The notes under the pieces are model-generated. The model was not told where the DNA came from. It did no database searches and worked only from the letters and a program-made list of their open reading frames with translations. Shown piece after piece: positions 14,811 through 21,182 of a DNA stretch of 21,182 bases. Numbering within the stretch: position 1 is the first letter of the stretch; every line of letters starts with the position of its first letter. The translations under genes and the position numbers were made by a program. Origin of the DNA: a virus; IMG/VR virus record IMGVR_UViG_3300046465_000220, positions 1 through 21,182 of that record. One strand, given 5' to 3'.

Positions 14811-15627
14811 AAAATACCCCGAATGTTTTGTAGCAGATAGTAGTGATGCTATTTCTAAACTATTAACAAATTGTTTTGAAAAAACTATACCTACAAGTTT
14901 AAAAGAATTACAAAAAGATACAGATCATCCACATACTCCTGTTATAGTAAGAGGTCTTACTGAGCGTAAAGTTATGAAAGTGGCTACAGAACAAAACAGA
15001 ACTTTCTATTATATTGACACTGGGTATATGGGCAACTTACAGAAACGCAAAGACTGGCATAGAGTTGTAAAGAATGATGTACAGCATTTTAGTCCAAGGT
15101 GGGACTTGCCAAAAGATAGATTTATTAGATTGCCAGGAGCAATTGACAAGTTAAGATTTAGAGGTTGGAAAAATCATAATGGTCCTATTCTTGTTGTAAC
15201 GCCATCAGAAAAACCTTGTATGTATTATGGTATAACCAGAGATCAATGGTTAACTGAAACTATGGCAGAATTAAAAAAACATACAGACAGAGAAATTATT
15301 GTACGTGATAAAGTAGGAAGAGTATTACGTGTAGGTGATAATAGTGTGCCTGCTCAAATTGATCGTGAAAAAATTTATGCACTTGTAACTTACAATAGTA
15401 TTGCGGCAACAGAAGCAATTAGTTCAGGAATACCTGCTATTGCTACAGCACCAGGCGCCGCTGATGCATTGTGTACAAAAAATATTTCAGACATTGAAAA
15501 TCCATATAGACCAGATCCTGACAAAGTTGTTGCTTGGCAAAACTGGTTAGCATACTGTAATTTTAACACAAGGGAGTTAGAAGACGGAACGGCATTAGCA
15601 ATTATAGAGGAGTACGGATTGTGTTAA
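14803..15627 (+). CDS. Capsule-type (KpsS-like) protein, copy A
   Basis: The 274-aa protein belongs with two downstream island proteins that share a GT-B-like C-terminal pattern. Here it reads VTYNSIAATEAISSGIPAIATAPGAA, then NP, PD, WLAYCNFNTRELEDG. This resembles the nucleotide-binding half of capsule polysaccharide (KpsS/CDP-glycerophosphotransferase-like) enzymes, where a Ser/Asn-Ser loop and a G-I/V-P turn bind the donor. The segment equivalent to the RxHP motif of the other copies is IIVRDKVGR, so the His-Pro is lost in this copy. No signal peptide is seen. Start and stop overlap the neighbours. Function is probably transfer of a phosphosugar or sugar, but the degenerate motif leaves activity open. 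Confidence 0.68.
   Translation: MYKKYPECFVADSSDAISKLLTNCFEKTIPTSLKELQKDTDHPHTPVIVRGLTERKVMKVATEQNRTFYYIDTGYMGNLQKRKDWHRVVKNDVQHFSPRWDLPKDRFIRLPGAIDKLRFRGWKNHNGPILVVTPSEKPCMYYGITRDQWLTETMAELKKHTDREIIVRDKVGRVLRVGDNSVPAQIDREKIYALVTYNSIAATEAISSGIPAIATAPGAADALCTKNISDIENPYRPDPDKVVAWQNWLAYCNFNTRELEDGTALAIIEEYGLC
15608..15612 (+). promoter_or_regulatory. Shine-Dalgarno fixing a GTG start
   Basis: AGGAG lies eight bases before GTG 15621, inside the end of the upstream gene. It supports the GTG over the in-frame ATG 21 bases further on. Confidence 0.55.
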
Positions 15628-16544
15628 CAGTAGCATCATACATGAAAGTAATTCCGCCAGGAAATTCAAATCCGGAAAAGCCAGCACTGCTTAAAAATTT
15701 TATTGAAGGTGTAAATCTTATTGGTGACCGAGGACTAATTATTAACACATATCATCCTATGGACACAGACGTTGCAGTTATACAAGGCTTTGTTCATGCT
15801 AACAGTAAAAGCACACCACACTTAAAATTACGTAGACAAGTTTATGATAATCAATTAAGACGTGGCAAACGTTGTATTATTGTTGACAGTAATTTATTTC
15901 TTGCGTTTGATAAAAACAACAGCAAAACTTATTTGCGTTATAGTTACGATGGTATCTTTGCTAACACAGGTGAATATTGTAACGGTCCAGAGAATGTTGA
16001 TAAACTGCGTTGGCAGAAAATGAAAAATGCATTAAACATTGATGTAAAACCTTGGCGTATACAAAATGAAGGACATATTTTAATTGCTTGTCAAAGAAAT
16101 GGCGGTTGGAGTATGCAAGGACAAAATGTACTGCAATGGTTACGTGCAACTGTAGAAAAGATTAGACAAAACATTGACGCACCTATTGTTGTGCGTTTTC
16201 ATCCAGGCGACAAACACAAAGATACATACGAGCCACAGATAAGAGATTTGAACGTTACTGTTAGTAGAACCAAAAGTATATTCGAAGACTTGAAAGGTGC
16301 AAGACTGTGTGTTGGACATAACAGTAGTCCAACAATCATTGCCGCTATTGAAGGTGTTCCTATCTTCTTAACAGATGCAGGACGTAGTCAAGCAAAAGAT
16401 GTCGCTAATTATAATTTCAAAAATCTTGCAACACCAGATGAATTTGATAGAGGTCCATGGCTTGAAAAACTTGCACAATGTCACTGGACACTACAAGAAC
16501 TAAAGGACGGTAGTTGTTGGAGACACATGAGGCAGTACACATGA
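15621..16544 (+). CDS. Capsule-type (KpsS-like) protein, copy B
   Basis: The 307-aa protein has an N-terminal Rossmann-like half with TDVAVIQGF near residue 50, and a C-terminal half with PIVVRFHPGD (RxHP motif), CVGHNSSPTIIAAIEGVPIF and WTLQELKDG. The same blocks recur in the third copy (17362-18192) and, weakened, in the first. Together they indicate a capsule-polysaccharide-type GT-B protein. The start is GTG with AGGAG upstream, overlapping the preceding stop by seven bases; the end forms an ATGA junction with the next glycosyltransferase. It is probably a glycosyl- or glycerophosphotransferase acting in the cytoplasm; donor unknown. Confidence 0.7.
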   Translation: MLTVASYMKVIPPGNSNPEKPALLKNFIEGVNLIGDRGLIINTYHPMDTDVAVIQGFVHANSKSTPHLKLRRQVYDNQLRRGKRCIIVDSNLFLAFDKNNSKTYLRYSYDGIFANTGEYCNGPENVDKLRWQKMKNALNIDVKPWRIQNEGHILIACQRNGGWSMQGQNVLQWLRATVEKIRQNIDAPIVVRFHPGDKHKDTYEPQIRDLNVTVSRTKSIFEDLKGARLCVGHNSSPTIIAAIEGVPIFLTDAGRSQAKDVANYNFKNLATPDEFDRGPWLEKLAQCHWTLQELKDGSCWRHMRQYT

Positions 16545-17365
16545 AGGTACTTGCACTAACAACATTTCATCAAGCAGGATTAGAACAGTACGGTCAACGT
16601 ATGATCGATACGTTTGCACAAAACGTAGACGAACAGATTGATCTAATTGTGTACACAGAAGATTGTACACCTACTAATCCTCAACCTACAAGAATACAGA
16701 TTGTAGATGCTAAAGCAGTGTTACCAAAGTTAAATGCGTTTAAGGCAAAGTGGAAAGACGAACCTAAAGCAAACGGTATATGTCCACCAGAGATAAAAGC
16801 AAGACGTCTACGTGATTGGCACAAGAAGTTTAAGTGGGACGCTATTAGATTTGCAAACAAAGTGTATGCAGTATATGACGCATGTACCAAAACGGAATAC
16901 GATTTAGTAATATGGATTGACGGAGATACAGTTTGTCATAGTCCTATTACACAAGATAGACTTGTAAGTTTCTTTCCAGAACAAAACTGGTTAGCATATT
17001 TAGGACGTGGTAGAAAATGGCCTGAGTGTGGATTTTATGCATTGTATATCAAACAACAAGGTGCTATTGATTTTCTTAAAGAGTTTGAACGTGTCTATGA
17101 AGATGCAGACAACGGCATTTTCAAAATGGAAGAATGGCATGACAGTTATGTATTTGATGAAGTGTTAAAGAAGATTAGATTACAACACCCTAACATCACA
17201 GACCTTAGTGGACATCTTGTTAAAGGTGAAGGACATCCTTTGATTAACACAGAACTTGGTGCATACTTTGATCATCTCAAAGGTGCTCGTAAAGAAGTAG
17301 GCAAAAGTAAACTTCAAGATTTATTTAGAAAGCGTCACGAAGAATACTGGAAAGATGCAAGGTGA
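16541..17365 (+). CDS. GT-A-fold glycosyltransferase (DGD motif)
   Basis: From ATG 16541, which overlaps the upstream stop as ATGA, the product is 274 aa. It opens with MKVLALTTFHQAGLEQYGQR, then a helical segment FKWDAIRFANKVYAVYDA preceding LVIWIDGDTVCHSP, whose D127-G-D129 is the metal-binding motif. CGFYALYIKQQGAIDFL and the acidic EEWHDSYVFDEVL segment follow, typical of compact nucleotide-sugar transferases. It is sandwiched between two capsule-type paralogues, suggesting stepwise assembly of one glycan. The longer frame from a TTG at 16514 lies inside the upstream gene and is not supported. Its stop overlaps the GTG start of the next gene. Confidence 0.82.
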   Translation: MKVLALTTFHQAGLEQYGQRMIDTFAQNVDEQIDLIVYTEDCTPTNPQPTRIQIVDAKAVLPKLNAFKAKWKDEPKANGICPPEIKARRLRDWHKKFKWDAIRFANKVYAVYDACTKTEYDLVIWIDGDTVCHSPITQDRLVSFFPEQNWLAYLGRGRKWPECGFYALYIKQQGAIDFLKEFERVYEDADNGIFKMEEWHDSYVFDEVLKKIRLQHPNITDLSGHLVKGEGHPLINTELGAYFDHLKGARKEVGKSKLQDLFRKRHEEYWKDAR

Positions 17366-18192
17366 AGTTTAGTCTGTTTACACACAATGGTGCATTAAAT
17401 TCAAAGCCTGTCTTTGAAGCATTCGCACAAGGTGTAAGCACATTAGGACACGAAGTTACATATAACAACTTAGATGCAGACGTTGCCGTTATATGGAGTG
17501 TGTTATGGCATGGCAGAATGTCAGCAAACAAAAACGTTTGGGATCATTTTAAAAAACAAAATAAAAAAGTTATTGTACTTGAAGTAGGAGCATTGTTTAG
17601 AGGCACTACTTGGAAGGTTGGTATTGATGGTATAAACGGAGATGCTGTATTTCCAGATGGTAATAACAAAAGTGATCGTGCTGAACAGTTAGGACTAAAA
17701 CTTAAACCTTGGAACACTGACGGCAGTAAGATTGTAATTTGTACTCAGCATGACAAGAGCCAACAATGGGAAGGCATGCCACCAATACAACAGTTCGTGT
17801 CTGACATGATACGAGGCGTTCAGATGTGGACGGACAGAGAAATAGTTGTTCGACCTCACCCACGTTGCAAAATTAAAATACCAGGCATAGAAGTACAAAC
17901 ACCAAAACAAATACCAGGCACCTATGATGATTTTGACTTACAGTTTGAAGATGTATATGCTTTAATAAATTGGTCAAGCAATCCTGCAACACAGGCAGTC
18001 ATGAATGGTATTCCTGTATTCACGGGTCAAAGCAGTCTTGCATGGGACATGAGCATGAAAAGTTTGACCAACATTAACAATCCGTTAATGCCTGATAGAG
18101 AACAATGGCTTAACAATTTGGCATACACGGAATGGAGTGTGCCGGAAATATCTCAAGGAACCCCAATAAAACACTTGACTTCTTTACTATAA
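17362..18192 (+). CDS. Capsule-type (KpsS-like) protein, copy C
   Basis: The 276-aa protein shares with copy B the blocks DADVAVIW, LKPWN, EIVVRPHPR (RxHP), ALINWSSNPATQAVMNGIPVF and WSVPEISQGTPIKHL. The N-terminal half has a Rossmann-like start MKFSLFTHNG and a V-rich strand KVIVLEVGALFRG. It is best described as a capsule-polysaccharide-type GT-B protein. The start is GTG overlapping the previous TGA, with GGAAAG at 17349-17354 upstream. It is the last gene of the island. The last codons overlap the -35 element of the promoter for the next operon, so the island and the following replication genes share these bases. Confidence 0.7.
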   Translation: MKFSLFTHNGALNSKPVFEAFAQGVSTLGHEVTYNNLDADVAVIWSVLWHGRMSANKNVWDHFKKQNKKVIVLEVGALFRGTTWKVGIDGINGDAVFPDGNNKSDRAEQLGLKLKPWNTDGSKIVICTQHDKSQQWEGMPPIQQFVSDMIRGVQMWTDREIVVRPHPRCKIKIPGIEVQTPKQIPGTYDDFDLQFEDVYALINWSSNPATQAVMNGIPVFTGQSSLAWDMSMKSLTNINNPLMPDREQWLNNLAYTEWSVPEISQGTPIKHLTSLL

Positions 18193-18203
18193 TCCTGTAT
18201 AAT
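18175..18203 (+). promoter_or_regulatory. Near-consensus sigma70 promoter before the uvsW operon
   Basis: TTGACT at 18175-18180 and TATAAT at 18198-18203 are separated by 17 bases, only one mismatch from consensus overall. The -35 lies inside the end of the upstream gene. It shares the ten bases CACTTGACTT with the gp32 promoter. It would start transcription near 18210, about 20 bases before the 417-aa gene. Confidence 0.8.
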
Positions 18204-18228
18204 AAGTTTTATAGTATAGGAATCACAG

Positions 18229-19482
18229 ATGAACCACGAATACAAAGTTGAAGATTTATTAGAAGCACTTGCAGGATTAACAGTCTTGCCGGGTAAGCAT
18301 TGGAAAGATAAATGCTTTCAATTACATCCTGACAACTCAAAAGTCTTATCAAGCATTGCACGTCAGGTATTCAAAGGATCTGCATTAACCGAAAAGCAAC
18401 ACGAACTTGTTAAAAAGTTAATTCTTGAATATTACACAGAGCAGTTTGCTAATCAAAATATTGATGTTACCAAACACGTAGACAGTATTAGAGAACCTTA
18501 CAGACAAGTAGACAAAAGTCATTGGGTTAAGTTTACACAAAAGAATAAGTTAGATTATGTAAGCATAAGATTTCCTTTTAGTAATGATGTAATTGAACAC
18601 GTACAAGATCTAAAAAAGGATAATGACGACACGTACTACTACGAAAAGCATACACATCACTTTGAAGCAAACGAACAAAACATTTACAAAGTATGCACTG
18701 TTGCATATAAATTTAAAGAAGATTTTGAAATTGATAAGGACGTACAAGAATACTATGACGAACTTGTACAGTTTGATATGAACAAGGATAATATTGTTCC
18801 AGGCATATATGAGAATCAATTTAAGAACATGAATGAAATATTAATTCAAAAGTTATCTGATAGATATCCTAATCCAGATGAGAATATGCTTGAACTTTGG
18901 GACAAGCGTTACTTGTATGGCTTACATCATTTTCCAGACTTTTCGTGTCCACAAGTTTCAACACTTACACACAAAATTTTAGAAAGAAAGAATAGTTCAG
19001 TTGTTGTTAATTCAAATGAATGGTCATTGGATCATGTGCTTGAAAGCCTACACGAACTAAACAGGTTCCCTTGTATTGTATTGTTGGAGCCTGAATCAGC
19101 AACAGATCAATTAAGCATGTTATATCATGCAACTAAAGGTTTCTTACATAATCAAGATATATCCGTTATGTTTAGATTGGACAATAAGAACAATGGTGAA
19201 TTTAACCAATTCGTCAGGGACAAGGCATTAAATAATAGTATAAGCAATTCAACAAGACTTGTTGTTGCTAATCGAAAGAAAATAACAAAACCTATTTTAA
19301 AGTCTGACTTTGATCCAGTAAGTGTACTTGTGCTTGGCAATTCAAGAGGATCTCACAATGTTGCAAGAGAATACGTAGAAAGATTTGATTTGAAAATATT
19401 TTGGACAGCAGAAGATAGCATTATCTCAAGATACACAAGGCACAAAGATAACACATACACGACAGGAATACAAGCCATATGA
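18229..19482 (+). CDS. 417-aa phage protein of unknown function, coupled to uvsW
   Basis: I cannot name this protein. Residues 1-70 contain LSSIARQVFKGSALTEKQ, a helical segment. Residues about 108-165 (VSIRFPFSNDVIEHV, then YYYEKHTHHFEANEQNIYKV) recall the small HARP-type DNA-binding modules that precede SMARCAL1-like helicases. That likeness is by eye only. The C-terminal half is alpha/beta with strands CIVLLEP, RLVVANR and VSVLVLGNSRG, and shows no Walker A. It has its own near-consensus promoter, and its stop overlaps the uvsW start by ATGA. The coupling argues for a replication or fork-repair partner of UvsW. It is well removed in style from the glycan island upstream. Confidence 0.78.
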   Translation: MNHEYKVEDLLEALAGLTVLPGKHWKDKCFQLHPDNSKVLSSIARQVFKGSALTEKQHELVKKLILEYYTEQFANQNIDVTKHVDSIREPYRQVDKSHWVKFTQKNKLDYVSIRFPFSNDVIEHVQDLKKDNDDTYYYEKHTHHFEANEQNIYKVCTVAYKFKEDFEIDKDVQEYYDELVQFDMNKDNIVPGIYENQFKNMNEILIQKLSDRYPNPDENMLELWDKRYLYGLHHFPDFSCPQVSTLTHKILERKNSSVVVNSNEWSLDHVLESLHELNRFPCIVLLEPESATDQLSMLYHATKGFLHNQDISVMFRLDNKNNGEFNQFVRDKALNNSISNSTRLVVANRKKITKPILKSDFDPVSVLVLGNSRGSHNVAREYVERFDLKIFWTAEDSIISRYTRHKDNTYTTGIQAI

Positions 19483-20939
19483 GCAGTTGCAGAATAGTAA
19501 TACATGACGAAGTAAACTTTAAGGTTGAAAACTTATCTGTTGACGTTCGTAGAAAGATTGCAAACAAACTAAAGTTTCAAGTTCCGTATGCACGTTACTT
19601 GCCACAGTACAAACTTGGTAGATGGGACGGCACTGTAGGCTTCTTTGGTTTAGGTGGTAGTGGTTACATTAATCATCTTGATGTTGTGTTAAAGGTATTG
19701 AATGAGCAAGGTGTTGAAGTTGCAGAGATTGTAGACAACAGAGAAACACACAATTTAAAATTTAGTAAGATTGATGAAAACTATTTCGCGGCACGTAGTT
19801 GGCCTAAAGGACATCAACTTGAAGGACAGCCTATTGTATTACGTGACTATCAGGTAGAAACAATTAATAACTTCTTAGAGAATCCACAAGCATTACAAGA
19901 AGTTGCAACTGGTGCAGGTAAGACAATCATTACTGCATGTCTATCACACATTACAGAGAAACTTGGTCGGACGTTGGTTATTGTTCCTAACAAATCACTT
20001 GTTACACAAACAGAAGAAGACTATGTTAACTGTGGACTTGATGTAGGTGTATACTTTGGTGATAGAAAAGAATTAGGTAGAACACATACTATTTGTACTT
20101 GGCAAAGTTTAAACATACTTGACAAACGTAACAAAGACGGACAAAGTGTTTTAAGTCTTGCAGAGTTTTTAGATGACGTAAAAACTATTATCATTGACGA
20201 AGTACACCAAGCAAAAGCAGATGTACTTAAGAAACTACTAACACAAAATTTAAAGAATGCACCTATACGTTGGGGACTAACAGGAACTATACCTAAGGAA
20301 CAATTTGAGTTTCAAAGCATACTTGCAAGTTTAGGTCCTGTAATAGGAAACATCAGTGCAAAAGAATTACAAGACAAAGGTGTATTGAGTAAGTGTCATG
20401 TTAACATATTACAAATGATTGACACACAAGTACACAGAGATTATCAAAGTGAACTGAAGTATCTAACAACAAACGAAAGTCGTTTAGAATATATTGGTAA
20501 GTTAGTAAAATCTGTTTCACAATCAGGTAATACACTAATACTTGTTGATAGGATATCAGCAGGAGAAAAACTATTGGATCTCGTTCCAGATGCAGTGTTC
20601 GTCAAAGGCGATGTTAAACTTGCAGATAGAAAAGATGCATATGATGAAATTAAAGAAGGTACAAACAAAGTTATTATTGCAACATATGGAGTTGCGGCTG
20701 TTGGTATTAACATACCGCGTATCTTTAATTTAATTTTACTCGAGCCAGGCAAGAGTTTTGTCCGAGTAATTCAATCAATTGGCAGAGGCATAAGAAAGGC
20801 ACAAGATAAGGACTTTGTACAGATATGGGACGTTACGTCTACATGCAAATATGCAAAGAGACATTTAACATCACGTAAAAAGTTTTACAAAGAAGCAGAA
20901 TATCCATTCACTATTGAAAAAATAGATTGGCAAAAATAA
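19479..20939 (+). CDS. uvsW: UvsW superfamily 2 DNA/RNA helicase
   Basis: UvsW unwinds R-loops and branched DNA and helps switch T4-like phages from origin- to recombination-dependent replication. The 486-aa product has the N-terminal DNA-binding domain with YLPQYKLGRWDG near residue 40, then helicase motifs in order: Q-motif-like LRDYQ at 121-125, motif I ATGAGKT at 143-149, motif II DEVH at 240-243, motif III LTGT at 267-270, and motif VI QSIGRGIR at 432-439. Length is close to T4 UvsW (about 500 aa). It starts at an ATGA overlap with the 417-aa gene and is transcribed from the promoter at 18175. It shares the recombination pathway with gp32 and UvsX at the other end of the window. Confidence 0.95.
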   Translation: MSSCRIVIHDEVNFKVENLSVDVRRKIANKLKFQVPYARYLPQYKLGRWDGTVGFFGLGGSGYINHLDVVLKVLNEQGVEVAEIVDNRETHNLKFSKIDENYFAARSWPKGHQLEGQPIVLRDYQVETINNFLENPQALQEVATGAGKTIITACLSHITEKLGRTLVIVPNKSLVTQTEEDYVNCGLDVGVYFGDRKELGRTHTICTWQSLNILDKRNKDGQSVLSLAEFLDDVKTIIIDEVHQAKADVLKKLLTQNLKNAPIRWGLTGTIPKEQFEFQSILASLGPVIGNISAKELQDKGVLSKCHVNILQMIDTQVHRDYQSELKYLTTNESRLEYIGKLVKSVSQSGNTLILVDRISAGEKLLDLVPDAVFVKGDVKLADRKDAYDEIKEGTNKVIIATYGVAAVGINIPRIFNLILLEPGKSFVRVIQSIGRGIRKAQDKDFVQIWDVTSTCKYAKRHLTSRKKFYKEAEYPFTIEKIDWQK

Positions 20940-20948
20940 AGGAAAAAA

Positions 20949-21182
20949 ATGAATATATTAACGTTAGATAACAAAGCCTTTTCACTTAACAACCTGCCAG
21001 AACAGATTGAAGAAGATATTAGATTCAGTGTATTAGATAACAGCGATCCTCAAAATCCTGATTTCTTTTTTATACCTCTAATATTTTTAGAAAGTTTTAG
21101 TTCGCCGGCTATTGTTATGGAGATTAACGGCAAAGAGATTAGTATGCCACTTGATTGGCATATTGCAGTAGGAGATTCAGAG
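20949..21182 (+). CDS. Conserved phage protein after uvsW, 3' end outside window
   Basis: An ATG at 20949 with AAGGA (20939-20943) upstream opens a frame that stays open to the window end, giving 78 residues. The sequence MNILTLDNKAFSLNNLPEQ is followed by DFFFIPLIFLESFSSPAIV and SMPLDWHIAVGD. I recall similar proteins next to uvsW in marine T4-like phages but know no function. The hydrophobic FFFIPLIFLESF segment is too short and too interrupted to call a membrane helix. It is probably in the same transcript as uvsW. Confidence 0.75.
   Translation, partial: MNILTLDNKAFSLNNLPEQIEEDIRFSVLDNSDPQNPDFFFIPLIFLESFSSPAIVMEINGKEISMPLDWHIAVGDSE

Noticed and set aside
20444-20752. 102-aa minus-strand frame inside uvsW
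   Set aside because: It lies opposite the second helicase domain of uvsW and has no supporting signal.
1-21182. GANTC or GATC avoidance, tRNA genes, CRISPR repeats, integrase or insertion sequences
   Set aside because: GATC is frequent and GANTC is at most mildly reduced; no cloverleaf, spaced repeat array, transposase or integrase was found.

Overview
The window looks like part of a T4-like (straboviral-type) myovirus genome from a marine setting. The evidence is a conserved T4 recombination module (gp32 single-strand DNA-binding protein, UvsX recombinase, a probable UvsY-like mediator, UvsW helicase). The base composition is AT-rich (about one third G+C in sampled stretches), genes are packed with ATGA or few-base overlaps, and the gp32 has the long Ala/Pro-rich tail typical of marine T4-like phages. 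The style fits a pelagiphage or cyanophage relative, but the host cannot be fixed from the sequence alone.

Layout: 1-327 is the end of a small acidic protein. 328-449 holds a strong sigma70-type promoter and the gp32 leader. 450-3268 carries gp32, uvsX, a 75-aa conserved acidic protein and the UvsY-like protein, with a GNRA-capped hairpin between gp32 and uvsX. From 3265 to 18192 there is a roughly 15-kb accessory island of surface-glycan or small-molecule chemistry. It contains an FkbM methyltransferase, a TupA-like ATP-grasp protein, a second methyltransferase, three GT-A glycosyltransferases with DxD-type motifs, and two intact 2-oxoglutarate/Fe(II) oxygenases. It also holds a PLP aminotransferase-fold protein, an arginine amidinotransferase, two radical SAM proteins, a GT10-like glycosyltransferase, a nucleotidyltransferase-cupin fusion and three related capsule-type (KpsS-like) proteins. 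Within the island, 11367-13310 is a three-gene block on the minus strand. It contains a 2OG-oxygenase homologue whose iron ligands all appear to be replaced. From 18175 a near-consensus promoter drives a 417-aa phage protein of unknown function, uvsW and the start of another conserved gene.

How the genes may work together (inference): the nucleotidyltransferase-cupin could make an activated sugar or polyol. The aminotransferase plus amidinotransferase could install an amine and then a guanidino group. Methyltransferases, oxygenases and radical SAM enzymes could modify the product, and the glycosyltransferases could assemble it onto a virion protein, host surface glycan or other acceptor. Nothing in the sequence identifies the acceptor.

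The most unexpected genome-scale signal is sequence avoidance. By eye I find no GCAGC or GCTGC (GCWGC), no CTAG, and a single AGCT in 21 kb, while GCGGC/GCCGC are common. Ala-Ala pairs are written GCG-GCN or GCC-GCN although single Ala codons are mostly GCA or GCT. This looks like selection against specific recognition sites. I see no tRNA, rRNA, CRISPR array, insertion sequence or integrase. No gap without a gene exceeds about 125 bases.
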